A DNA stretch of 64,000 nucleotides from positions 1-64,000 of the forward strand of contig JBBAKL010000003.1 in assembly GCA_040403535.1 (NCBI GenBank), read 5' to 3'. The notes under the pieces are model-generated. The model did no database searches, was not told where the DNA came from, and saw only the letters and a program-made list of their open reading frames with translations. Shown here one piece after another: positions 25,423 through 35,400 of the stretch. Source of the stretch: JAHEYG01 sp040403535. Lineage in GTDB: Bacteria; Bacteroidota; Bacteroidia; B-17B0; Aurantibacillaceae. A program made the position numbers and the translations under genes. Within the stretch, counting starts at the first letter, position 1. Each line of letters starts with the position of its first letter.

Positions 25423-25565
25423 TCCAACTTCTAAAATTACAAAATAGAAAACGGTTTGTGCTACGATTTAAACCGATATTTAAGTTTATTTATTACTGAT
25501 TTGTATCCCAGAAAGCCATAAACGTATATCAAAAATAAAACAGGCACTAGCATTCGGAATCCATA

Positions 25566-26564
25566 CTATTGAATGGGCGCTATTAATACCAAAACTGCCA
25601 TAATCATGCAAATAAACAACAACGGATAAGTGTGCAGATTAAAAGAAATTCTTATATCTTTCATGGCATAAATTATATTTCCCAACCATAATAATAACCA
25701 ATGCGGACGAGCCTGAAACAAGGATTCTAGCACCGGCAAAAGCCATATACAAAAAAGAAACTTTTTAATGTAATAAAGAAAAAAGGCGTAAGTACTTTCC
25801 TGCAAAGAGTTGGAGTTGGCCAGATTCACGTAGCCGATAAAACTTCCGTTGGTTGGCAGCCATTTAAAATTTCCGGTAACTAAATAATTTCTAAACGGTA
25901 GCAAGGAAATCGTTAATACAAGCAAAAGCACACAGCCTACCCGGGTAAGCATAGACATCTTTCTGAACAAAGCTGCAGCTGTTATTACTACTAAAAAAAC
26001 AATCATAGACGGGTAAATAGTCGGGCGCGTCAGAACGGTTAACCCAAGAAACAAAGCGGAGAAGAGATAGTTTTTTCATTGTTGATCTGCTAAAGCCTTT
26101 TTCAGAAAATAAAAAAACAGCAGCACCAAAAGTATAGCCAGATTTTCACTCAACAACAAAAAGGTGTAATGTTTGTAAATATCCGCAATAGCGAATAAAC
26201 TAAGTCCGCTTACAAAAAGAACACGTAATTCCGGATCTATCTCCACCTTAAAAAAAAGGAAAGTAATCAGAATGGTTAAGAAAAGCAGAAGTGTTTGTAC
26301 AATAAACAAAGGAGCCAGATAATCACCGAAAAGAAAAATACAAACACTGATAAAGTCATTGTATAAAAATTCGGCTGGTATTAAGTAATCTTCATTTAAG
26401 CCGGGCTTTAACAAGCCATTGGTTTTTATATCCAAAGCGTGTTTGGCATAGTAATTCCAGTCATTTTCAAAGCTTGGTGCTGCTTCTAAAAATGTTTTAT
26501 CAATCGTAAAAACACACCAAACAGTTGTTACTATAAAAAAAACAGAAGCAGTAAAAACAAATAT
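25566..26564 (-). pseudogene. Multi-pass membrane protein (glycosyltransferase-like) interrupted by TGA
   Basis: One continuous frame runs from 26564 to 25566 except for a single TGA at 26076-26078. Before it lies SFENDWNYYAKHALDIKTNGLL and several membrane spans ending FFYFLKKALADQQ; after it the same frame goes on KNYLFSALFLGLTVLTRPT. The continuity and topology resemble the membrane domains of ArnT/PMT-like (GT39/GT83) glycosyltransferases, where LTRPT is common. The N-terminus also lacks a clear start, the frame being closed by TAA at 26565-26567. Loss of function by point mutation is most likely; a sequencing error is possible. The family call is tentative. Confidence 0.72.
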
Positions 26565-26640
26565 TTAACTTGACGTGTGATGAGGATAAAAAAATACCGG
26601 AACTGTTTAGAACCAGTATTAAAGTTAAAATTTATTTAGA

Positions 26641-28074
26641 TTAAAACTCGCAGTTTTTAGGTGTTCTCGGAAAAGGAATCACGTCGCGGATATTTGTCAT
26701 ACCTGTTACAAATAACACCAAGCGTTCAAAACCTAAACCGAATCCGGCATGCGGACAAGAACCAAACCTTCTGGTGTCTAAATACCAACTTAATTCTTCA
26801 GCAGGAATATGCATTTCGTTCATGCGCGTCTCCAATAACTCTAAACGCTCTTCACGCTGAGAACCACCAACTATTTCACCAATGCCCGGGAATAAAATAT
26901 CCATTGCGCGTACTGTTTTACCGTCATCATTCTGACGCATGTAAAACGCTTTGATGTTTTTAGGATAGTCAGTTAATATCACCGGCTTGTTAAAATGCTT
27001 TTCTACTAAATAACGTTCGTGTTCACTTTGCAAATCAACGCCCCACTCATTTACCAAATACTGGAATTTCTTTTTCTTGTTGTGATTACTTTCGCGCAAA
27101 ATTTCAATAGCCTGAGTATAAGTCACGCGTTCAAATTTATTGTTTACACAAAACAATAATTTCTCCATCAAATTCATTTCGCTACGCTCATTTTGCGGTT
27201 TCTGTTTTTCTTCATCCAATAAGCGTTGCGTTAAAAATTCAATATCTTCATTATTATGTTCCAAAGCATAACGGATAACATAATGCAATAGCTCTTCAGC
27301 TAAATCCATGTTATCATTTAAATCGTAAAATGCCATCTCCGGTTCAATCATCCAGAACTCCGCCAAATGCCTTGCTGTGTTTGAGTTTTCTGCTCTGAAC
27401 GTTGGTCCAAAGGTATAAATATCGCCAAACGCCATAGCTCCTAACTCCCCTTCAAGCTGTCCGCTCACCGTTAGATTGGTAGCTTTACCGAAGAAATCTT
27501 CTTTAAAATTAATTTCTCCTTGTTCGTTTCTTGGAATATTATTCAAGTCGAAATTGGTTACTCTGAATGTTTCTCCTGCTCCTTCCGCGTCGCTGGCTGT
27601 AATAATTGGTGTATGTAAATACACAAACCCTTTATCATTAAAAAATTTATGAATCGCGTAAGCCAATGAATGACGGATGCGGAATACCGCTCCAAATGTA
27701 TTGGTACGAAAACGTAAATGTGCGATTTCACGCAAAAACTCTAAGCTGTGTTTCTTTGGTTGTAAAGGATATTTCTCCGCGTCACTGTCACCAATAATTT
27801 CAACGGAGTTGGCAATTAACTCTACCGTTTGCCCTTTTCCCTGCGAAGCAACTAAGGTTCCGGTAGCTGAAATGGCGGCTCCTGTTGTAATACGTTTTAA
27901 AATATTTTCAGGGGTATTATTAAAGTCAACCACTACCTGTAAATTGTTATTGGTAGAACCATCGTTTAATGCTATAAACTGGTTGTTACGGAATGTGCGC
28001 ACCCAACCTTTTACCGTTAACTCCTGATTTTGAGGACTTAAACCTAATAACTGCTTAATTTTAATACGTGCCAT
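26641..28074 (-). CDS. asnS: Asparaginyl-tRNA synthetase
   Basis: The 477-residue class IIb enzyme charges tRNA-Asn. An N-terminal OB fold (VKGWVRTFRNNQFIALNDGS, residues about 18-120) binds the anticodon. The catalytic core shows motif 2, FRAENSNTARHLAEFWMIEPEM, and motif 3, GFGLGFERLVLFVTGMTNIRDVIPFPRTP. The AsnRS signature RPKNCEF-like end is present as RTPKNCEF. The start ATG at 28074 is 98 bases from the divergent lepA. Assignment as AsnS rather than AspS rests on the missing large insertion and the C-terminal signature. Confidence 0.97.
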   Translation of the reverse strand: MARIKIKQLLGLSPQNQELTVKGWVRTFRNNQFIALNDGSTNNNLQVVVDFNNTPENILKRITTGAAISATGTLVASQGKGQTVELIANSVEIIGDSDAEKYPLQPKKHSLEFLREIAHLRFRTNTFGAVFRIRHSLAYAIHKFFNDKGFVYLHTPIITASDAEGAGETFRVTNFDLNNIPRNEQGEINFKEDFFGKATNLTVSGQLEGELGAMAFGDIYTFGPTFRAENSNTARHLAEFWMIEPEMAFYDLNDNMDLAEELLHYVIRYALEHNNEDIEFLTQRLLDEEKQKPQNERSEMNLMEKLLFCVNNKFERVTYTQAIEILRESNHNKKKKFQYLVNEWGVDLQSEHERYLVEKHFNKPVILTDYPKNIKAFYMRQNDDGKTVRAMDILFPGIGEIVGGSQREERLELLETRMNEMHIPAEELSWYLDTRRFGSCPHAGFGLGFERLVLFVTGMTNIRDVIPFPRTPKNCEF

Positions 28075-28172
28075 TTTATTTATTTTGGGCTACAAAGGTG
28101 CAAAATTTTTCTCTAAAATAACCACCTTTATTTGTATATTTACACTCTTATTTTTTTGAGTTTAAGCACATT

Positions 28173-29963
28173 ATGAAGAACATCAGGAACTTTTGCATTA
28201 TTGCCCATATCGACCACGGTAAAAGCACCTTGGCAGATCGCTTATTAGAATACACGAACACCATCAGCAAACGCGAGATGCAGGATCAGGTATTGGATGA
28301 TATGGATCTTGAAAAGGAACGCGGTATCACCATTAAAAGTCATGCCATACAGATGGATTACATGTATAAGGGTGAGAAATTTGTATTAAACTTAATTGAC
28401 ACACCGGGCCACGTTGACTTTAGCTATGAAGTTTCTCGTTCTATTGCAGCCTGCGAAGGTGCTTTATTGATTGTTGACGCCGCTCAGGGAATTCAGGCAC
28501 AAACAATTTCCAATTTATACTTAGCATTAGAACATGATCTGGAAATTATTCCGATCATGAATAAAATAGATTTACCAAGTGCAGAACCTGAATTGGTAAA
28601 AGATCAGATTGTGGATTTATTGGGTTGCAAGCGTGAAGAGATTATGTCTGCTTCCGGAAAAACAGGACAAGGTGTACACGAAATTTTAGCTGCCATTGTT
28701 GAACGCATTCCATCTCCTAAAGGAGATGAAAATGGTCCGCTGCAGGCATTAATTTTCGACTCTGTATTTAATTCCTTCCGCGGAATTATCGCTTATTTCC
28801 GTATTTACAATGGTGTATTAAAGAAAGGCGACAAAGTAAAATTTGTAAATACTGGAATGGAATACAGCGCTGATGAAATTGGTGTATTACGTTTAAAACA
28901 AGAACCGCGCGACATCGTAAAAACAGGCGATGTGGGTTATATCATTTCAGGAATTAAAGAAGCACGTGAAGTAAAAGTAGGTGATACCATTACTACGGTT
29001 GCTAATCCTTGTACCGAAGCCATTAAAGGTTTTGAAGATGTGAAGCCAATGGTATTTGCCGGAATTTATCCGGTAGATACAGAAGATTTTGAAGAGCTTC
29101 GTTACTCCATGGAAAAATTACAGTTGAATGATGCTTCCTTAACCTGGGAACCGGAAAGCTCAGCTGCATTAGGTTTCGGATTCCGTTGCGGATTCTTAGG
29201 AATGCTTCACATGGAAATTGTTCAGGAACGTTTAGAGCGGGAGTTTAACATGACGGTGATCACCACTGTACCTAACGTAAGTTACATTGCTTATAAAACT
29301 AACGGTGAGGTTATTACCGTTAACAACCCTAGCGATTTACCCGATCCCGCACAAATTGATTACGTAGAAGAACCTTATATCAAAGCGAACATCATCACCA
29401 AATCAGAATTTATTGGTCCGGTAATGAGCTTATGTATTGAAAAACGCGGACAAATTGTAACGCAAAATTATTTAACGGCAGATCGTGTTGAATTGGTTTT
29501 TGAAATGCCATTAGGTGAAGTTGTATTTGATTTCTTTGACCGCTTAAAATCGATTTCTAAAGGTTACGCCTCGTTCGATTACCATCCGATAGGAATGAAA
29601 CAATCCGATTTAGTTAAGTTGGATATTCTTTTAAATGGTGAGCAGGTGGATGCTTTATCAGCCTTAATTCACAGAAGTAACGCTTACGAATTCGGTAAAA
29701 AGATTTGCGAAAAATTAAAAGAATTAATTCCTCGCCAGCAATTTGAGATTCCTATTCAGGCAGCCATCGGCGCTAAAATTATCGCCCGTGAAACTATAAG
29801 AGCTATGCGTAAGGACGTAACCGCTAAATGTTACGGTGGTGACATCAGCCGTAAACGTAAATTACTTGAAAAGCAGAAAGAAGGTAAAAAGCGTATGAAA
29901 CAAGTAGGTAGCGTTGAGATACCGCAAAGCGCGTTCATGGCTGTGTTAAAGTTAAACGACTAA
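28173..29963 (+). CDS. lepA: Elongation factor 4 (LepA), ribosome-associated GTPase
   Basis: The 596-residue protein has the G domain motifs AHIDHGKSTLADRL, the switch I region RGITIKSHA, DTPGHVDF and NKIDLP. The EF4-specific C-terminal domain ends GDISRKRKLLEKQKEGKKRMKQVGSVEIPQSAFMAVL. LepA acts on translating ribosomes and in 30S assembly. Length is the family norm. The ATG at 28173 is the standard start. The porT-like gene follows after 37 bases on the same strand and may be cotranscribed. Confidence 0.98.
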   Translation: MKNIRNFCIIAHIDHGKSTLADRLLEYTNTISKREMQDQVLDDMDLEKERGITIKSHAIQMDYMYKGEKFVLNLIDTPGHVDFSYEVSRSIAACEGALLIVDAAQGIQAQTISNLYLALEHDLEIIPIMNKIDLPSAEPELVKDQIVDLLGCKREEIMSASGKTGQGVHEILAAIVERIPSPKGDENGPLQALIFDSVFNSFRGIIAYFRIYNGVLKKGDKVKFVNTGMEYSADEIGVLRLKQEPRDIVKTGDVGYIISGIKEAREVKVGDTITTVANPCTEAIKGFEDVKPMVFAGIYPVDTEDFEELRYSMEKLQLNDASLTWEPESSAALGFGFRCGFLGMLHMEIVQERLEREFNMTVITTVPNVSYIAYKTNGEVITVNNPSDLPDPAQIDYVEEPYIKANIITKSEFIGPVMSLCIEKRGQIVTQNYLTADRVELVFEMPLGEVVFDFFDRLKSISKGYASFDYHPIGMKQSDLVKLDILLNGEQVDALSALIHRSNAYEFGKKICEKLKELIPRQQFEIPIQAAIGAKIIARETIRAMRKDVTAKCYGGDISRKRKLLEKQKEGKKRMKQVGSVEIPQSAFMAVLKLND

Positions 29964-30000
29964 TGTAATAAACCCACTTTACAAGCGTTATAGTCATAGA

Positions 30001-30756
30001 TTGAGAAAGATAACACTCATACTTTTATTAGTTTTTAGTTTCTTAGCCGGCTTTAGTCAGCAAAGTGATGGTATGAGTACCAATTTGCCTAATTTTTATA
30101 AAGGCCGTTTACATTTTGGTTTTACCATCGCTGCCAACTATACAGATTTCAGTATTCACACTGTAAATAATGCCGCGTTTCCGGATACTGTTATTGAAGA
30201 CACGCGTTACAAAATTAAATCGGTATACACCAAAGGCGATCCGGGATTTGCACTTGGAATTGTGTGCGACGTGAAAATACACGAATACATCCGCGGCAGA
30301 TTTACGCCTAACATCAGTTTTGCCTCACGCGCCTTAGAATTTACCATGCAAAACGCGAAACACGACAGTACCAAAATTTTTGAAAAAAGTGTAGAATCTA
30401 CATTCTTAATTTTTCCTTTGGAACTTAAACTTCAATCTAAACGACTAGGAAATTTCAGTGCCTATGTAATTGGCGGAGGCGCTTATACCTTAGATTTAGC
30501 TTCCAACAAAAAAGCTTCATCCGTAGGAAGTTCAGCAAACCGACTGGATGACGCGGTGAGAATTAAGCGTGACGACTTTACTTATAACTTAGGTGCCGGA
30601 GTAGATTTTTACCTCAAGTATTTTAAATTTGGAATAGAAATTAAACTTTTAAATGGTACTAAGAATTTAATTTACCGCGATAATAACATATTTGCTAAAA
30701 GTGTAGACAAGGTCAATTCTAAAATGGTGGTTTTCTCGCTCACGTTTGAAGGGTAG
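30001..30756 (+). CDS. porT: PorT-like outer-membrane protein of the type IX secretion system
   Basis: The 251-residue protein has a signal peptide (LILLLVFSFLAGFSQ) and a beta-barrel body with strands that I recognise from PorT: RLHFGFTIAANYTDF, GFALGIVCDVKIHEYIRGRFTPNISFASRALEF, ESTFLIFPLELKLQSKRLGNFSAYVIGGG and YFKFGIEIKLLNGTKNLI. PorT is needed for T9SS function and sits in the outer membrane. This fits the four genes here whose products carry T9SS signals. The start is TTG at 30001; no ATG gives a full signal peptide. The family call is strong but rests on remembered sequence pattern. Confidence 0.85.
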   Translation: MRKITLILLLVFSFLAGFSQQSDGMSTNLPNFYKGRLHFGFTIAANYTDFSIHTVNNAAFPDTVIEDTRYKIKSVYTKGDPGFALGIVCDVKIHEYIRGRFTPNISFASRALEFTMQNAKHDSTKIFEKSVESTFLIFPLELKLQSKRLGNFSAYVIGGGAYTLDLASNKKASSVGSSANRLDDAVRIKRDDFTYNLGAGVDFYLKYFKFGIEIKLLNGTKNLIYRDNNIFAKSVDKVNSKMVVFSLTFEG

Positions 30757-30830
30757 AACAGATTTACAGAATTAGCAATAAAACAGATTTGCGAATAATA
30801 AACTAAGGGATAAAAACCCTTCACACTAAG

Positions 30831-32411
30831 ATGCAAAAACAATTACAATTTCAGGTTGCTCCTGCAACCGCCTTTAACGAACAGCTACTGAAAGAAGAAG
30901 TAGCAGCTCAATTATCACTAAAGAAAGACGACACATTTACTGTCAGAATCGTAAAGCGAAGTATTGATGCGCGTTCTAAAAATATTAAAATTAATCTAAC
31001 ACTTCAGGTTTTTATTAATGAATTACCGGGTTCCTTTGAATTTGATCCGGGTTATAGTCATGTTTCAGATTCTAAAAAAACCTGTCACATTATTGGAGCA
31101 GGGCCGGCAGGATTATTTGCTGCCTTGCGTTGTTTGGAGTTAGGAATCAAACCAATTGTGATTGAACGCGGCAAAGATGTGCAAAGCCGCAGACGCGATT
31201 TAGCCGCCATTAATAAAAAACACATCGTTAATCCCGAAAGCAATTATTGTTTTGGTGAAGGTGGTGCCGGTACTTACAGCGACGGAAAACTTTATACCCG
31301 GTCGACCAAACGCGGAGATGTAGAAAAGATTCTGAAGACGCTGGTGTATCATGGTGCCTCCGAAGAAATTTTGGTTGATGCCCATCCACACATTGGCACC
31401 AATAAACTCCCAAAAATCATTTCCAATATCCGCGAAAGCATTTTAAAATTCGGAGGAGAAATTCACTTTGAAACAAAGCTGACAGATTTCAAACACAATA
31501 AAAATTCCATTCAGGAAATCACTGTTCATGATTTAAAATCCGATCAGGAACATACTCTTCCTATACAAAATATTATTCTGGCTACCGGCCATAGCGCACG
31601 CGATATCTATGAATTGCTGGATAAAAAAAATATTTTAATTGAAGCTAAACCTTTTGCTATGGGTGTGCGTGCAGAGCATCCTCAGGAGTTAATTGACCGC
31701 ATACAATACCATTGCGGCTCGTTAAATGAAGTGGTACAAAAACGGAGCTATCTTCCTGCAGCCAGTTACAGTTTGGTGCAGCAAGTGGATGGCCGTGGTG
31801 TGTATTCGTTTTGCATGTGTCCGGGTGGCATTATTGCGCCTTGCGCTACCGCGCAGGAAGAAGTGGTTACCAATGGCTGGTCTCCGAGTAAACGCAACAA
31901 TCCTTATGCCAACAGCGGTATAGTTGTAGGATTTGATTTAAAAGATTTTGAGCCTTACAAAAAGCATGGCGCTTTGGCAGGACTAGAATTTCAGAAACAA
32001 TTGGAGCACACCGCCTGGATGAAGGGTGGAAAAACACAAACAGCGCCGGCGCAACGTTTGCAAGATTTCGTCACTAATAAATTAAGTGCTACCCTTCCCG
32101 ACTGTTCGTATCAACCGGGAATTACTCCGGTAATGATGAACGAAGTTCTGGGAAAATTAATTGGTCCTTCTCTTCAACAAGGCTTTAAAGCATTTGGCAA
32201 TAAAATGCGTGGCTATTTAACCAATGAAGCAGTGATAGTTGGTGTAGAATCGCGCACCTCAACGCCTGTAAGGATTCCGCGTGACAGAGAAACATTTAAG
32301 CATCCTCAGATTGAAAATTTATTTCCCTGCGGCGAAGGAGCCGGTTTTGCAGGGGGCATTGTGAGCGCAGCCATTGATGGTGAAAAATGCGCGGAACATT
32401 TAACTACATAA
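30831..32411 (+). CDS. FAD-dependent oxidoreductase, COG2509-like
   Basis: The 526-residue protein has a small N-terminal domain (about 80 residues), then a dinucleotide-binding motif IIGAGPAGLFAALRCLELG with IVIERG as the second beta strand. GEGGAGTYSDGKLYTRSTK, ILATGHSARD and a late FAD-contact region, FPCGEGAGFAGGIVSAAIDG, follow. This is the pattern of a conserved family of uncharacterised FAD proteins present in many Bacteroidota. Substrate is unknown. It has its own terminator and no close operon partner. Confidence 0.9.
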   Translation: MQKQLQFQVAPATAFNEQLLKEEVAAQLSLKKDDTFTVRIVKRSIDARSKNIKINLTLQVFINELPGSFEFDPGYSHVSDSKKTCHIIGAGPAGLFAALRCLELGIKPIVIERGKDVQSRRRDLAAINKKHIVNPESNYCFGEGGAGTYSDGKLYTRSTKRGDVEKILKTLVYHGASEEILVDAHPHIGTNKLPKIISNIRESILKFGGEIHFETKLTDFKHNKNSIQEITVHDLKSDQEHTLPIQNIILATGHSARDIYELLDKKNILIEAKPFAMGVRAEHPQELIDRIQYHCGSLNEVVQKRSYLPAASYSLVQQVDGRGVYSFCMCPGGIIAPCATAQEEVVTNGWSPSKRNNPYANSGIVVGFDLKDFEPYKKHGALAGLEFQKQLEHTAWMKGGKTQTAPAQRLQDFVTNKLSATLPDCSYQPGITPVMMNEVLGKLIGPSLQQGFKAFGNKMRGYLTNEAVIVGVESRTSTPVRIPRDRETFKHPQIENLFPCGEGAGFAGGIVSAAIDGEKCAEHLTT

Positions 32412-32412
32412 A

Positions 32413-32440
32413 AAAAGCCCGAATTTTCATTCGGGCTTTT
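32413..32440. terminator. Bidirectional terminator between FAD protein and giant adhesin
   Basis: A perfect 12-bp stem AAAAGCCCGAAT/ATTCGGGCTTTT has a TTTC loop, with a T-run on the plus strand and an A-run on the left that serves the minus-strand gene ending at 32458. Confidence 0.9.
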
Positions 32441-32457
32441 TAATTAATTACAACATA

Positions 32458-35400
32458 TTATTCTACTTTGTTCTGTCTTGGTAAACAGGTTACGTGGCCA
32501 ATATACTCGTGCGTTGTTCCGTTCATGTCCATAACCAATAGTTTGTAAACATAAACACCTTCTTCGGCAATGGCGCCTGAACCTTTTACCTTGCCATCCC
32601 AACCTTTACGGAAGTTATCGCTGGTAAAGATGATCTCACCCCAACGGTCAAAGATGTACATCTTATAATTGTCCTCAATCATACCTACACCCTTAGGCTG
32701 GAACACATCATTTTTTCCATCACCATCCGGTGTAAACGCATTTGGAACATACACTGCAAAATCAGGTAATACATCTACCAGCTTCATAACGGTGTCCATA
32801 CATCCCTTATTGTTAATCGCTACTAAATACACCTGGTACTGACCGGCCAATTCATACACGTGCGATGGATTTACATCGGTTGTGTTGTTTAACGGTGAAT
32901 TATAATCACCAAAATCCCAGAAGTAAGTTGTAGCTCCAATTGAAGTATTGGTGAATTCAATACCCGGCTCCAGCATTGTTACTGTTTGAGGCGTTGGATA
33001 GAAATCGGCAATTGGTTTCGGATACACTTCGATGTAGTTCATCACTACCGTGTCTAACTTACAACCAAACTGATTAACTACCGACATGGTCACATGATAG
33101 AATCCGTCTTGAGGATAGAACCAGGTAACAGGACTTCCGCCTGCAGTGCCACCACCGCCATTACCTCCGCCAAATGCCCATGTAAACACATCGTTTGGAT
33201 TAGAAGAGATACCCGTGTAGTTAACAGTTAATGGCGCGCAACCTTTTCGCACGTCGGCACTAAACGTTGCAACCGGTAATGGATTTACATTCACTGTAAA
33301 CTCAGCAGTCGCACCCGGTACGGTACATCCGTCGTTAATGGTTACGGTATAAACATTAGGTGTTGTAAAGAAATTGGCATTCACAACCGCGCTCGATCCT
33401 GAACCACCCTGACTCCAGTTGTAAGTATACGGACCACCATTACCCGGACTTGTAATTACCGGTGTTAATGTAGCTTGTTCGTTGTGACATTTAGTTACAC
33501 TAAAGCCGGTTGCTAATAATTGTGGTTTCACGTTGATATTAATTACCTGCGGTGAAGTTGCACAACCATTAGCATCGGTTAATGAAACCATATACGAGGT
33601 AGAAACTGTTGTTGTAATAGAATGCGGTCCGCCGCCTGTTAAACTTGGTGTCCAGCTGTAAGTATACGCAGGTGTACCGCCGCTTCCCGCCGAGTAAATC
33701 TGTGCAACTTGTCCGTAACAAACAGTTTGTGCAGGACTCACATTTAATAATAATATATTCGGTTGCGTTACATTCACCACACCGGAAGCAGTACAACCAT
33801 AAACGTCGGTAACGGTTGCAGAATAAACACCCGCTCCAACACCATTAACTGTTTGTGTGGTTGATGCAGCAGGATTATTCCATTGATATGTAAACGGTGC
33901 AGTACCGGAAGTAAATCCAATTGCCATTGATCCGTTTTGCTGACCAAAACACATTGGTGCTGTAAACGTCATGGATGTTAAGTTTGGTCCCGGTGCATTT
34001 GGCACTGACACCGATTGCGTAAGGGTACAACCGTTAGCATCCGTTACAACACAATTCCATGTGTTGGAAGCCATGTTAATAGCAACGGATGTATTCTGAG
34101 GTGCAGGTGTGTTCCAGTTGTATGTGTAACCCGGAGTTCCGCCGTTTACTGTTACCGTTGCACTACCATTTGCTAACCCACAGGTTGCAGGAGTAGCTGT
34201 TGCCGAGGAAACCAATTGTGTAGGTTGTGTCACAACATACACACCCGAAGTAGTACATGATTTCGTATCAGTAACCAATAAGCTATACGTGCCTGCAGCT
34301 AAGTTTGTAATGATTGGGTTAGCAGGCTGTGTAGGCGACCACACAATAGTGTATGCCGGATTACCACCTGTTATATTGGTAAACACTTGTCCGCTGTTAT
34401 TACCAAAACAAGATAAATTCGTTACGGATGAAGTGTTTATTACAAGTGGGTTTGGTTGTGTTATAGTTACTGTTTGAGAAACAAGACAACCATTTGCGTC
34501 TTTAACAAAACAAGTATAGGTACCAGGACCCATACTCACCGCTACTGAAGAGCTTTGTGCGCTTGGTGTCCAGGTATAATTGTAAGTAGGTGTACCGCCA
34601 TTTAATAACATGGTTGCGGTACCGTTATTTAATCCCGCGCAGGTAACGTTACTTACATTACTTATTGCCCCTACTAATTGCGTAGGCTGAGTTATATTCA
34701 CTGACGCGCTCGCTATACAACCCGCAGCATCGGTAATAACAATGGAATGTAAGCCGGCAGGTAAGTTAACAACATTAGGAGTTGTTTGTGCTAAATGCGA
34801 CCATAAGTAACTAATTGTTCCGGTTCCACCGCTTACGTTAGTTGTTGCCGAACCATTACTTCCTCCAAAACAACTTACCGCTGTTGTTGCAGTAACTGCA
34901 ATGGTTGGTCCTGCTATATCATTAATGTTTGCGATAGCAGAAATTGTACATCCATTTACATCGGTAGCTGTAACCGTATAAGCTCCAGCTATTACGTTAT
35001 TAATACAAGAGTTTACAAATGCAGGATTACTTGTCCACTGATACGTATACCCGCCTGCACCACCGCTAACCGCCACACAAGCGTGTCCGTTTGCCTGATT
35101 ACAGTTAGAGTTGGTGGATGTGATTGCAGCTGTTAAAGCAGATGGCTGAGTAATTAATGTGGTACGAGTAGTAACACAACCTAAATTATCTGTTATTTGT
35201 ACGGTATGTATTCCGGGAGGAAGTGTACTCACATTTGGGGTATTATTTAAAGTAGGGAACCATAAGAAGGTATAAGGGCTGGTACCTCCACTGTAAGCAA
35301 GATTTCCAACTCCGTTATTTAAACCATTACAAGTGACGTTAGTACTTGTTAATGTTGCTTGTAAAGGAGTAGGTTGAGTAATAACAGCCACTGCATTAGT

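Noticed and set aside
26076..26078. Selenocysteine or programmed readthrough at the in-frame TGA
   Set aside because: No hairpin of bacterial SECIS kind is seen directly after it, the protein is not of a selenoprotein family, and the 5' end is also damaged; a mutation or error is simpler.
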